Notes under the pieces: generated by a model | Databases searched by the model: none | Told to the model about the DNA's origin: nothing | Seen by the model: the letters and a program-made list of their open reading frames with translations, nothing else | Shown: positions 14,182-21,699 of the stretch, piece by piece | How positions within the stretch are numbered: the first letter of the stretch is position 1 | Layout: each line of letters starts with the position of its first letter | Source: JBDTME01 sp964583795 | Lineage (GTDB): Bacteria > Patescibacteriota > Microgenomatia > UBA1400 > PJMF01 | Assembly (NCBI GenBank): GCA_964583795.1 | Contig: CAZOWX010000027.1 | Span: 1-22,384, forward strand | DNA: 22,384 nucleotides | Reading direction: 5' to 3' | Made by a program: the position numbers and the translations under genes

Positions 14182-15855
14182 TCATTTCAATAAAACAAGC
14201 TCTCTCACTTTCTTCACCCTCAACGCCCAAAACAATCCCATCGTCCCCACCACGCCAGCACCCGTCACCAACATCCCAAGTATTCTGATCTTGGTTGGTT
14301 CAAATCGCACACGAACTTCATGATCACCTGCTGGGACATGATAAGTGATCAAACCTCGGTAATTGGGATCTTGAAACTCAATCTCTGTCGGTTGTCCATC
14401 TACGTAGACCTTCCACCCCGGAAAATAAAAAGTGGCATCGAACATTCTAATTGGCTCTCTGGCTTGAATGCGATACGTTCGTGATGCATTTTTTAATACT
14501 TCAGGAGTGACAGAGCCTTCACCTCCAATGATTTCAAACTGCTTTGTTTTGGTTGGGTACTCTCGGCTATTTCCCATCCATAGCGTATTCATATTATCAG
14601 TATGTAAGTTGGCTGTGGTGAAATCATAGTTTTTCAGATCATACTTCATGAAGTTTTTCCCATACAGCTGTGGAAAACGAATGATAACAACCAATAACAC
14701 TATCAAAAAACCCAGATGTGGTCGGTTAATCTTGGCCAACAACCAAGCCAAAATAAAAGGCGACACAAACATCAGTCCTGACAACATTCTCCAGGGGTAC
14801 TGCACATTATTGAGTACAAAAATTACTCGATATAATTGAGTACTCCAGGTGGTCATTAAGAACACTCCAGAGACTGCCATCACCAACCAAGGCAGTAATT
14901 GAGTATCGCGCAGGCTTTTTTTCTTACCCTTCCTGTACTGAAACGCAAATACCAGAAAACCGAGAGTAACAATCAGACTTTCAATGCTCCCCATTGTTAA
15001 TGTATTCGCTCGCGGTCCTGGATGCTCAGGACCAAAGTACATCCAATTATCAATAAAATAGTCTGGAAACTGCAAAAATCCACCTTGTGGCCGAAAATGG
15101 TCACTCGTTGTTCCATACGAAAAGTACTTAATCTCTACAAGTAGTGGAACTAAGTAGTACCCCGCGATCAATAATCCTAAACTGGCAGCCACAACAATGA
15201 TCACAACCTGACGCCAATGCTTTTGCACCGGCCAAAGCAAATACAGTGCATACGGTACTATCACTAACCCACTTAAAACTAACATCATCGGATGCGTCAG
15301 TGCCAAAAACAGCGTTCCCAAAGTAATCCACAACAGTCCAATTCGCTTCTGCTCTTTGACTACTTGATACACTCCAATCAACACAACGGGTAGAAATACC
15401 GCTCCAAATAGTTCTGGCAAAGCCCCGCGAATATATGCATTGGTGATGCGGTACGGTGCAAAAGTAAATACAATCGCAGAGACAAGTGAGTAATTGTCGG
15501 AAAAGTGATAACGTAAGAATCGATAAAAGAATGCTGACGATAAAAATATCCCTAACAACATCACCAAGTTATATGCTTGCACTGGGTTGTGGGTAAAAAA
15601 CTGAAAAAAAGCTCCCAAGTAGGAAGTGGTTTGATGTGCCACTAAAGGAATCGGCAAACCGTAATTAGCAAACCCATTTGCCCAAGTAACAGGAAACTCA
15701 CCATCTTTAAGCGCGTTATAAAACTGAGCAATGGTGGTGATGTGCACATGTCCATCAAAGGTAATCGACCGTCCTGGATGTAACAGCAAGTCAGCGCAAA
15801 AGATCAATGATACAATAGCAAGTAAGAAGTAATTAACGTATCCTTTTCTGATCAT
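14182..15855 (-). CDS. PTPS-related polytopic membrane protein with YfhO-like C-terminus
   Basis: 557 residues, many membrane spans from residue 8 to about 400, then a soluble domain and one final span. The N-terminal loop has FDGHVHITT (D34, H36, H38), typical of the bacterial family annotated as 6-pyruvoyl-tetrahydropterin synthase-related membrane proteins; despite the name these are not pterin enzymes and are probably GT-C-like. Further family features are GLPIPLVAHQTTSYLGAFF, APYRITNAYIRGALPELFG and a C-terminal FYFPGWKVYVDGQPTEIEF with HVPAGDHEVRVRFEP, as in YfhO. The ATG at 15855 is chosen over an in-frame TTG at 15897 because TATACT lies six bases before it. It converges with the gene at 12480. 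Likely role: glycan or lipid modification at the membrane; substrate unknown. Confidence 0.75.
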   Translation of the reverse strand: MIRKGYVNYFLLAIVSLIFCADLLLHPGRSITFDGHVHITTIAQFYNALKDGEFPVTWANGFANYGLPIPLVAHQTTSYLGAFFQFFTHNPVQAYNLVMLLGIFLSSAFFYRFLRYHFSDNYSLVSAIVFTFAPYRITNAYIRGALPELFGAVFLPVVLIGVYQVVKEQKRIGLLWITLGTLFLALTHPMMLVLSGLVIVPYALYLLWPVQKHWRQVVIIVVAASLGLLIAGYYLVPLLVEIKYFSYGTTSDHFRPQGGFLQFPDYFIDNWMYFGPEHPGPRANTLTMGSIESLIVTLGFLVFAFQYRKGKKKSLRDTQLLPWLVMAVSGVFLMTTWSTQLYRVIFVLNNVQYPWRMLSGLMFVSPFILAWLLAKINRPHLGFLIVLLVVIIRFPQLYGKNFMKYDLKNYDFTTANLHTDNMNTLWMGNSREYPTKTKQFEIIGGEGSVTPEVLKNASRTYRIQAREPIRMFDATFYFPGWKVYVDGQPTEIEFQDPNYRGLITYHVPAGDHEVRVRFEPTKIRILGMLVTGAGVVGTMGLFWALRVKKVRELVLLK

Positions 15856-15861
15856 GAAACG

Positions 15862-15867
15862 AGTATA
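15862..15867 (-). promoter_or_regulatory. Possible -10 of the PTPS-related gene
   Basis: TATACT (five of six) on the minus strand, six bases before the ATG at 15855. The same hexamer lies eight bases before the ATG at 20275. Confidence 0.4.
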
Positions 15868-15914
15868 TACCTGATTAGACTTGTAGCGAAATAACAATCT
15901 CGCTCTAAATGCGC

Positions 15915-15953
15915 CTATTTGAGTTTTTTCGTCGCTTTTTTCTCCTCAAATAG
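15915..15953. repeat. Perfect 9-base inverted repeat between divergent genes
   Basis: CTATTTGAG (15915-15923) and CTCAAATAG (15945-15953) are separated by 21 T-rich bases. It lies in the only divergent gap of the surface block, 60 bases from the minus-strand start and 44 from the plus-strand start. It might be a regulator binding site or an RNA hairpin. Confidence 0.5.
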
Positions 15954-15996
15954 CACCGCTATTATCGTCAAAAAGAAGCTCGAAAAATTCTCAAAT

Positions 15997-16614
15997 ATGC
16001 ATCATTTACCATCAATTTCTTATTTCACTACAAGTCTAGTCAGTCGCTACTATACGCTAGTCCTCGCAATTATTGTGATTGGTGGTTTTTTTGTACTTAA
16101 CCCTAGAATCGCCTATGCCTTTCCTTGGCATTATACAAGATCTTCCAGACAATTTATTGACTCTATCAGACGAAATAACACGCTTGATGTCAAACAATTT
16201 TGGCAATTTCGCGAGTTTTACTCACTGGGTAGTTTTTCGTTCGATCCGCAGATTGTCAGTTTTGGAGAATCATTGATTATTCAGGCAATGCCAAACAAAA
16301 CGAATGAGTTGCTGCACTTTTCTTCAGATCGATTACAAAGTTCTGATATGGTGATAAAAGTCCCTGAAAATGAGGATATCAATCAAACACTGACAGCAGC
16401 TATTAACGAAAAAGCTAAAAATATTAATGTACAACAAATACTATTCAAAGATGAACATACCGTTTTATTTGAAGAATCGGAAAACACCTTTGTGCTATTT
16501 TTTGCTCGACCGATTGATGAAATGGAGAAAGTGAATGGCTTTTTTAATTTTTCTGGCCAAGAAAAAAAATTGCTGGAGCACTCAATTTGGGTAAGTGAGA
16601 CACGGTTTTGGTAG
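15997..16614 (+). CDS. Unknown small secreted or membrane-anchored protein
   Basis: 205 residues from ATG 15997; the frame is open further upstream only from a TTG inside the T-rich inverted repeat. Residues 20-34 are strongly hydrophobic (TLVLAIIVIGGFFVL), followed by NPRIAYAF with a possible signal peptidase site after A41. The rest is a soluble alpha/beta domain: helical polar segment FIDSIRRNNTLDVKQFWQF, then strands (FDPQIVSFGESLIIQAM; EDEHT-like VQQILFKDEHTVLFEESENT). No known family recognised. There is no Shine-Dalgarno. It is divergent from the PTPS-related gene and followed by a repeat-bearing spacer. It probably acts outside the cytoplasm. Confidence 0.65.
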   Translation: MHHLPSISYFTTSLVSRYYTLVLAIIVIGGFFVLNPRIAYAFPWHYTRSSRQFIDSIRRNNTLDVKQFWQFREFYSLGSFSFDPQIVSFGESLIIQAMPNKTNELLHFSSDRLQSSDMVIKVPENEDINQTLTAAINEKAKNINVQQILFKDEHTVLFEESENTFVLFFARPIDEMEKVNGFFNFSGQEKKLLEHSIWVSETRFW

Positions 16615-16624
16615 AAAAACGCTT

Positions 16625-16852
16625 GTCATCCTTGAACCTGGCCACCGGTTCATCCGTCAAACTTTTATGGCTAATAAGCCAAAAAAGTTAGTCGGGTAAA
16701 GTATCGAGGATCTGACTCTGATAAGCTACAAAGTCCAATCACGATTCGCAATCATGACAACGATAGAGAATAGCATTTAAAGGAAGAAATATAAATATTA
16801 GAGTCAGGTCCTCGATCTCGATCCGCCCAGGGCGGATCGGGTCAAGGATGAC
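16625..16852. repeat. Foldback intergenic repeat, nested copy 5
   Basis: The ends are 11-base inverted repeats, GTCATCCTTGA (16625-16635) and TCAAGGATGAC (16842-16852). Inside, ATCGAGGATCTGACTCT (16703-16719) is inverted at 16800-16816 with 16 of 17 matches, and GATCCGCCC-A-GGGCGGATC (16820-16838) is a 9-base palindrome close to the one at 9959-9973. The middle (16740-16799) is AT-rich and noncoding. It fills nearly the whole gap before the gene at 16865. Confidence 0.75.
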
Positions 16853-16864
16853 ACACCCTATCTT

Positions 16865-18193
16865 ATGAAAAAATTGATCACTCCTCTTTTTATTATTTTG
16901 CTGTTCATTGTCTCACGCGTCTACATCTATCAAAACCCTCCACCATATTACTCCGACGTTAAAGCTGACTACGAGCGCTATGCGAACATGTGGCGCTACG
17001 GTACTCCACCATACTTAAAACACTTGTACGAGTACCCTCCAGCAACAATTCCACTACTCGCCCTACCACTCACCTTTGACCAAATGGGCTATGGGAAGTA
17101 CTACTCCAATTATCGAACCGGAGTACTGATCATTGATGTGTTGTTCTTTGCATATTTACTATTTATTACTACAAAAATTCCTCTTTTAAAGAAGCATAGT
17201 ACTCAATCATTGCTGGCATATATTCTCATGACCACTCTGGCGAAGGATTTCTTTTACGAAGGGATCGATCTGGCCTTTAGTTCTACTGCTTTTATTGCCT
17301 TCACCCTAACATATTTCGTCACTCAGGAGAAAAAAGCAGTAAAACAGTGGGGAGTTGAGATTCTCACTTGGACATTTTTTTGGCTATCATTTGCGATTAA
17401 ATTTTTAACCTTGCCACTGATGGTTCCGTTATTCTTGTTACTCCATCGAGGAAAGTTACCTCAACAAATCGCCGCTGTCTGTATCGGCTTTGCTTTGGTT
17501 TGGGGCATTCCCATCGCCAAGTATCGCTCATCACTCCAAGTCATGTTTGTGCACAACAATGGTCGACCGATCAAGTACGCTGCCTTTCCAGCACACATTA
17601 TTCGCTGGATCAATTCGTTCACCCACTCTGAGGAGCAACACATGGTCGCACCAGACTTTGAGTATGTTGGACCAGTATCGGACCAAGTTACTAGGGTTGA
17701 TGCTCTCGTATTTCCACTAGCAATTTTGAGTTCAATGGGAGTGGTTGGTTTTCTCATCGTACAAAATTTCGGAAAAATATTCCCTGTTTCTCAAAAATCA
17801 ATCACGCAACTTTTACTCAAACCAAAAGCACTTTCATCCACTAAAGTGCTTGAGCTGATGTTGTGGTCTCAATTCATTTATGTTTTTGTTCTATTTCTCA
17901 CTGCCAAAATTTTTTCGCAACCATTTCACATTTGGTACATGGCTCCGATTGCTTTTATTCCAGTAAAAAATAAAACCAAGTGGTACACCATGGTGGCACT
18001 CGCCTCTCTGATGATCATACTCGATATGACCACCTGGCTTCATATAAAAAATAACTTTTTAATTGGTCGGACAATAGAAATTGGCCTAATTCGCGATGCT
18101 TTTCGATTTATCCCCATGTTCGTCATGCTTTATTTCGGTATCACAGAATTTAGAGCAATAGTAGTTTCAAAGGAAGACAAACATGGACATTAA
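16865..18193 (+). CDS. GT87-like polytopic mannosyltransferase-type protein
   Basis: 442 residues, about ten hydrophobic spans starting at residues 4-22. The first outer loop reads YYSDVKADYERYANMWRYG and then TPPYLKHLYEYPP: the SD pair (30-31) followed by Y-x-x-x-A-x-x-W-x-x-G and YEYPP (55-59) is the typical pattern of the DUF2029/GT87 family of polyprenyl-phosphomannose-dependent transferases. It has a basic C-terminus on the cytoplasmic side. The last 11 bases overlap the HAD phosphatase gene, so the two form an operon. No Shine-Dalgarno is seen before ATG 16865, which sits 12 bases after a foldback repeat. The sugar and acceptor are unknown. Confidence 0.75.
   Translation: MKKLITPLFIILLFIVSRVYIYQNPPPYYSDVKADYERYANMWRYGTPPYLKHLYEYPPATIPLLALPLTFDQMGYGKYYSNYRTGVLIIDVLFFAYLLFITTKIPLLKKHSTQSLLAYILMTTLAKDFFYEGIDLAFSSTAFIAFTLTYFVTQEKKAVKQWGVEILTWTFFWLSFAIKFLTLPLMVPLFLLLHRGKLPQQIAAVCIGFALVWGIPIAKYRSSLQVMFVHNNGRPIKYAAFPAHIIRWINSFTHSEEQHMVAPDFEYVGPVSDQVTRVDALVFPLAILSSMGVVGFLIVQNFGKIFPVSQKSITQLLLKPKALSSTKVLELMLWSQFIYVFVLFLTAKIFSQPFHIWYMAPIAFIPVKNKTKWYTMVALASLMIILDMTTWLHIKNNFLIGRTIEIGLIRDAFRFIPMFVMLYFGITEFRAIVVSKEDKHGH
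18171..18176 (+). promoter_or_regulatory. Shine-Dalgarno of the HAD phosphatase gene
   Basis: AGGAAG six bases before the ATG at 18183, inside the end of the preceding gene. It fixes the start of the overlapping gene. Confidence 0.65.
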
Positions 18194-19043
18194 AGCTTTG
18201 ATTCTTGACGTTGATGGCGTCATCGTTGGTGAAAAAGACGGATATAACTTCCCGCATCCAAATAAAGTAGTCGTTCATGCTCTGAAACAAATCCAAAACA
18301 ACGGCACTCCAATTAGTCTATGTACCGCAAAATCGCATTTTGCCATAACCAAAGAAATCCGAGATGCTGATTTGAACAATATTCATATTGCAGATGGTGG
18401 CGGAGTGATCATTGATCCAATCAATAACATCATTATCAAACAAAGTAACTTACCGTCAAAACAAGTAAGCTCTCTGATTCAAGCCCTCATAGAGGTTGAT
18501 ATTTACGTGGAATTTTATACAGCCGATACCTATTTCATCCAAGAGTCACAAGCGGGTGCGATCACTGAAAAACATGCTAAAATCGTTCAATCTTACCCCA
18601 AACAAGTTACTTCTTTAGCACATGAAGCTTTGCGTCAGCGAATCACCAAATTAATGCCGATAGCTGTCAACGAAGCACAAAAGGCAGTCATTAACGACAT
18701 ATTCACTCCATTTTGGGATAAGATAACCTTTACTTGGGGAACAAACCCTGCTGCATCATCATTAAAATTTGGTATCGTCACTGCCAAAGGCATCTCAAAA
18801 AGACAAGGAGCTATTGAAATATCCCGATCACTCCATATTCCACTGGAAAATATATTGGGTGTGGGTGACAGTAGCAATGATTGGCAGTTTATTGAGCTGT
18901 GTGGGTATGGAGCAGCAATGGGTAATGCTAGTGAAGAACTCAAAGACAAAGTGAGAAGTAAGGGGAAAAAGCAAGGCTTCATCGCCCCAAGTGTAAATGA
19001 GAATGGGATTCTTGAAGTGTTTAGGCACTTTTGTTTACTTTAG
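18183..19043 (+). CDS. HAD-superfamily (type IIB) phosphatase
   Basis: 286 residues with all HAD motifs: motif I LILDVDGVI (D9 nucleophile, D11 acid/base), motif II-like SLCTAKSHF near 46-54, a lysine in KRQGAIEIS before the last block (motif III), and motif IV GVGDSSNDWQF with D229 and D233 binding magnesium. The cap between motifs II and III (about 85-195) suits the C2/IIB type, as in Cof, sucrose-phosphatase and mannosyl-3-phosphoglycerate phosphatase. It likely removes phosphate from a sugar phosphate or related small molecule. Overlap with the GT87-like gene suggests a role in sugar metabolism for glycan assembly; substrate unknown. Its stop overlaps, by four bases, the stop of the convergent gene. 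Confidence 0.85.
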   Translation: MDIKALILDVDGVIVGEKDGYNFPHPNKVVVHALKQIQNNGTPISLCTAKSHFAITKEIRDADLNNIHIADGGGVIIDPINNIIIKQSNLPSKQVSSLIQALIEVDIYVEFYTADTYFIQESQAGAITEKHAKIVQSYPKQVTSLAHEALRQRITKLMPIAVNEAQKAVINDIFTPFWDKITFTWGTNPAASSLKFGIVTAKGISKRQGAIEISRSLHIPLENILGVGDSSNDWQFIELCGYGAAMGNASEELKDKVRSKGKKQGFIAPSVNENGILEVFRHFCLL

Positions 19044-20107
19044 TACGTCTGAATCAGCTCTCCCCCATAAATCTTTCGCACTAGCTCACCATTGAGATCG
19101 TATATCGTGTCACCAATTTGGTACGCTCCAGGGCGCCGACTCACTAGAATTGATTGATCTGCACTAAAGGTGTTAAGCACATGCAGTGAGGGAAAATTCA
19201 CTTTGGAGAGAGCCACTGTTTGCTCTCCAGTTGAGCGCTCATGCAACACAAATAACATCTGCTGCGTTTGTGGGAAGTACCCGCCAAACAGTGCTTCATC
19301 GCGGTCGTTTTCTTGGCGAATGTACTGTAACAAGTTCAGATCGCGATCAATAATATAAATATCTCTACTTCCTGGCACTTCATAGCCGATAAGCCCTACA
19401 TTATTGTCAGCAAATAACAGTCGGACATCATCGAGACTGGCAGCGTGACTTGGTTCAGTAAACAATGGATACTTTGCGATTTGAGTTCTTTTCTCCAAAT
19501 CAAGTTCGACGGCAAAACACTTTGCACTGCAATCTGGATATATCAATGTACTAAACCCTGAAGCAGTGGTTATTGGCAACACAGAACCTTTATATACAAT
19601 TTCAGAGACTATCTGAGTCATCTGTTGCGTTTGGATGTTCAACTCCCAAATACTATGTGATTGATTCCAAACATCTAAAACAACACGTGACTCATCCAAC
19701 CACCCAACAACGGTAACAACTCTTGCATTGTCGATCGTAAAACTCGAAATGCTGTCATTAGTGAAATTTGTGATGAATAGTTTGTTGTCCAGAAATCCAG
19801 TCAAAAGCACGGTATTATTCACAACAAAAATCATCATGTTTTCTCGTCCATCAGAAATGGGTTGTGCACCCTTCATGCTCACAATTTTATTCACATCGAA
19901 CCAATACAGTGCGGACTCATCAAAAGGTGGTTTCTGAGCACCAAGCTTCGCAACTGCTTGCAAAAACACTTTGGGTCGCAGAAACACTGACAAAGGAATT
20001 CGCTGATGATTGCTGTCCACAAAGGTTTGATAAAACACAAACGTTGTCACGATCAAGAAGACTATCAAAAATCCAAAAAGATGAAGTAATAGCGTATTTT
20101 TTTTCAT
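19040..20107 (-). CDS. Membrane-anchored beta-propeller-like protein, unknown role
   Basis: 355 residues. One N-terminal membrane anchor (about 6-26, LLLHLFGFLIVFLIVTTFVF) precedes an outer domain made of repeated beta-strand units resembling WD40/TolB blades: FVVNNTVLLTGFLDNKLFIT, VVTVVGWLDESRVVLDVWNQ, FGGYFPQTQQMLFVLHERST, IGDTIYDLNGELVRKIYGG. No enzyme motif is seen. Two cysteines (CSAKC) are close together and may form a disulfide. It probably binds a partner at the cell surface; this is inference from fold-like pattern. Start: ATG 20107 with TATAGC six bases upstream and no Shine-Dalgarno. The gene converges with the HAD phosphatase, sharing four bases at the stops. Confidence 0.7.
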   Translation of the reverse strand: MKKNTLLLHLFGFLIVFLIVTTFVFYQTFVDSNHQRIPLSVFLRPKVFLQAVAKLGAQKPPFDESALYWFDVNKIVSMKGAQPISDGRENMMIFVVNNTVLLTGFLDNKLFITNFTNDSISSFTIDNARVVTVVGWLDESRVVLDVWNQSHSIWELNIQTQQMTQIVSEIVYKGSVLPITTASGFSTLIYPDCSAKCFAVELDLEKRTQIAKYPLFTEPSHAASLDDVRLLFADNNVGLIGYEVPGSRDIYIIDRDLNLLQYIRQENDRDEALFGGYFPQTQQMLFVLHERSTGEQTVALSKVNFPSLHVLNTFSADQSILVSRRPGAYQIGDTIYDLNGELVRKIYGGELIQTY

Positions 20108-20113
20108 CAGTAG

Positions 20114-20119
20114 GCTATA
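20114..20119 (-). promoter_or_regulatory. Possible -10 of the propeller-like gene
   Basis: TATAGC (four of six) on the minus strand, six bases before the ATG at 20107. Confidence 0.25.
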
Positions 20120-20174
20120 ATGGGCGTTATAAGCTGAATTATATAATGATGAGTGTATTTAAATTAATGAGTTA

Positions 20175-20231
20175 GATCCCCGATGCTCGACTGCCCCGAT
20201 GGACATCGGGACTGTCGCGTCGAGGATGACA
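20175..20231. repeat. Foldback intergenic repeat, half-length copy 6
   Basis: Begins GATCCCCGATGCTCGACTG, matching the inner right arm of copy 3 (10113-10129) with one change, and ends GTCGCGTCGAGGATGACA (20214-20231), identical to 10163-10180. Between them CCCGATG-GA-CATCGGG (20195-20210) forms a 7-base hairpin not present in copy 3. It sits between the divergent genes at 20107 and 20275. Confidence 0.7.
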
Positions 20232-20260
20232 ACACCTTTTCTGTTCATTATCCGTCCTAT

Positions 20261-20266
20261 TATACT
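20261..20266 (+). promoter_or_regulatory. Possible -10 of the 474-residue transferase gene
   Basis: TATACT ends eight bases before the ATG at 20275. No Shine-Dalgarno is present. Confidence 0.4.
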
Positions 20267-20274
20267 CAGATTTC

Positions 20275-21699
20275 ATGACGAACTCACGCTTACAATCAAT
20301 CCTGCACTCTCCACTGCTCATCGTTGTATTGATTTGGACGCTGATCGCTACAGGGGTCATGTTGCGGTCATATAGAGCCGATCTCTTCCCAATTGATAAC
20401 AACGACGATGGTTTATATTACGTTTGGGCAGGGACCAGCTTTTTGCATAACCCCTTTCAAGTTCGTAGTCACACTATTTTCGATAATGGCAATAAAGCAC
20501 TGTTCTGGCGAGCACAGTATCAAGATTATATTCCTCACTTGCGTTTTGGCATGAAAATTACTCAGCCTTGGTTTGATCATCCACCGTTTGGCACCATTTT
20601 GATTGGTTTACCTGCATACTTACTTGGGTATAATCAAGTTGAACAAATTCCACATATGATCGTTCGCTATCCTAGCATTATTGCCAGCATTTTCACTTTA
20701 GGGCTCACGTATCTTTTGGCGAAAAAAGTAACCCATCAAAAAACCGCCTTGTTCTCACTTTTTTTTCTCTCAACAGTTCCCTACTTTGTCTTTGCTCATC
20801 GTCAATCGTACTTAGAAAACATGCTCACACCAATTTTCTTGGCTAGCGCTGTCAGTTACCTGTTTTATCAAGAGCATAGATCGACCAAAACACTGCTAAT
20901 CAGTGCAGCGTTTGCTTTTTTGTGCGGTTGGATCAAAATCCCAGCGTTTGGCATCCCTATTTTATTCACTAGTTGGGCGATTTATACCAAAGACAAACAA
21001 GCAATCAAAGTTTTTGCTCTCACGAGTGTGTTATCAGTTGTGAGTTATCTGTTGTATGGGCTCATCGCTGATAAAAATTTCTTCCTTGATACCTTGACCA
21101 ATCAAGGAGTGAGGGGGATGTATTTAAGTTCATTCGTGTACAGTTTTGTGAAACCGATGTTTTATGGCGAGTTTATGGATGGTCAGTACATTCTTGGTTT
21201 ACTCTGGTCATTTGCCTTACTGCTCAAAAAAGACAAAACCAAAAACGAAACGTTTTTCAGTTGGTTGTTCATGGGTTGGATCATGATCTTGTTTTTTGTT
21301 TCCGGAAAAAATAACAACTCACCATGGTATCGCTACCCGCTAATTCCGTTCATGAGTATCGGGCTAGGCAGTGTCGCTTCCTCATTGTGGGAAAAACGCA
21401 GTGTGTTTTTGGCTGCTGTTTTCCTAGTCTTCTCTCTCTCAGGATTTGATCTCGCTGGCATTAACTTCGGCTCGTCGCTGTTGCGATTCACTATTCTATT
21501 GGTCTTTGCTCCATTTGTGCTATTTTTCTTGTTTCCCAAAAACCCGATCACGCGGAAACTTAGCCACGTTGGAGTACTTGCGCTACTACTATTAGTACTA
21601 GTTGGGAACTTACTCGCCATCAAACGCTATCCCTTTGAGCGTTGTCAAAACGAAGATTGTTTACTACCAACCCAAATCATTTTGAAAGATACACAGTAG
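20275..21699 (+). CDS. ArnT/PMT-like polytopic glycosyltransferase (GT39/83 type)
   Basis: 474 residues with about ten to twelve hydrophobic spans, the first at 13-31. The first outer loop contains DLFPIDNNDDGLYYVWAG, where D44-D45 match the catalytic acidic position of GT-C enzymes, and FDHPPFGTILIGLPAYLLG (HPP at 102-104) is the conserved ArnT/PMT loop. RYPSIIASIFTLGLTYLLAK also follows the family (R-x-P before the next span). Such enzymes use polyprenyl-phosphate sugars at the outer face of the membrane. It ends with a short soluble tail containing two cysteines. The next gene starts on the last base of its stop codon, suggesting an operon. Substrate unknown. Confidence 0.8.
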   Translation: MTNSRLQSILHSPLLIVVLIWTLIATGVMLRSYRADLFPIDNNDDGLYYVWAGTSFLHNPFQVRSHTIFDNGNKALFWRAQYQDYIPHLRFGMKITQPWFDHPPFGTILIGLPAYLLGYNQVEQIPHMIVRYPSIIASIFTLGLTYLLAKKVTHQKTALFSLFFLSTVPYFVFAHRQSYLENMLTPIFLASAVSYLFYQEHRSTKTLLISAAFAFLCGWIKIPAFGIPILFTSWAIYTKDKQAIKVFALTSVLSVVSYLLYGLIADKNFFLDTLTNQGVRGMYLSSFVYSFVKPMFYGEFMDGQYILGLLWSFALLLKKDKTKNETFFSWLFMGWIMILFFVSGKNNNSPWYRYPLIPFMSIGLGSVASSLWEKRSVFLAAVFLVFSLSGFDLAGINFGSSLLRFTILLVFAPFVLFFLFPKNPITRKLSHVGVLALLLLVLVGNLLAIKRYPFERCQNEDCLLPTQIILKDTQ

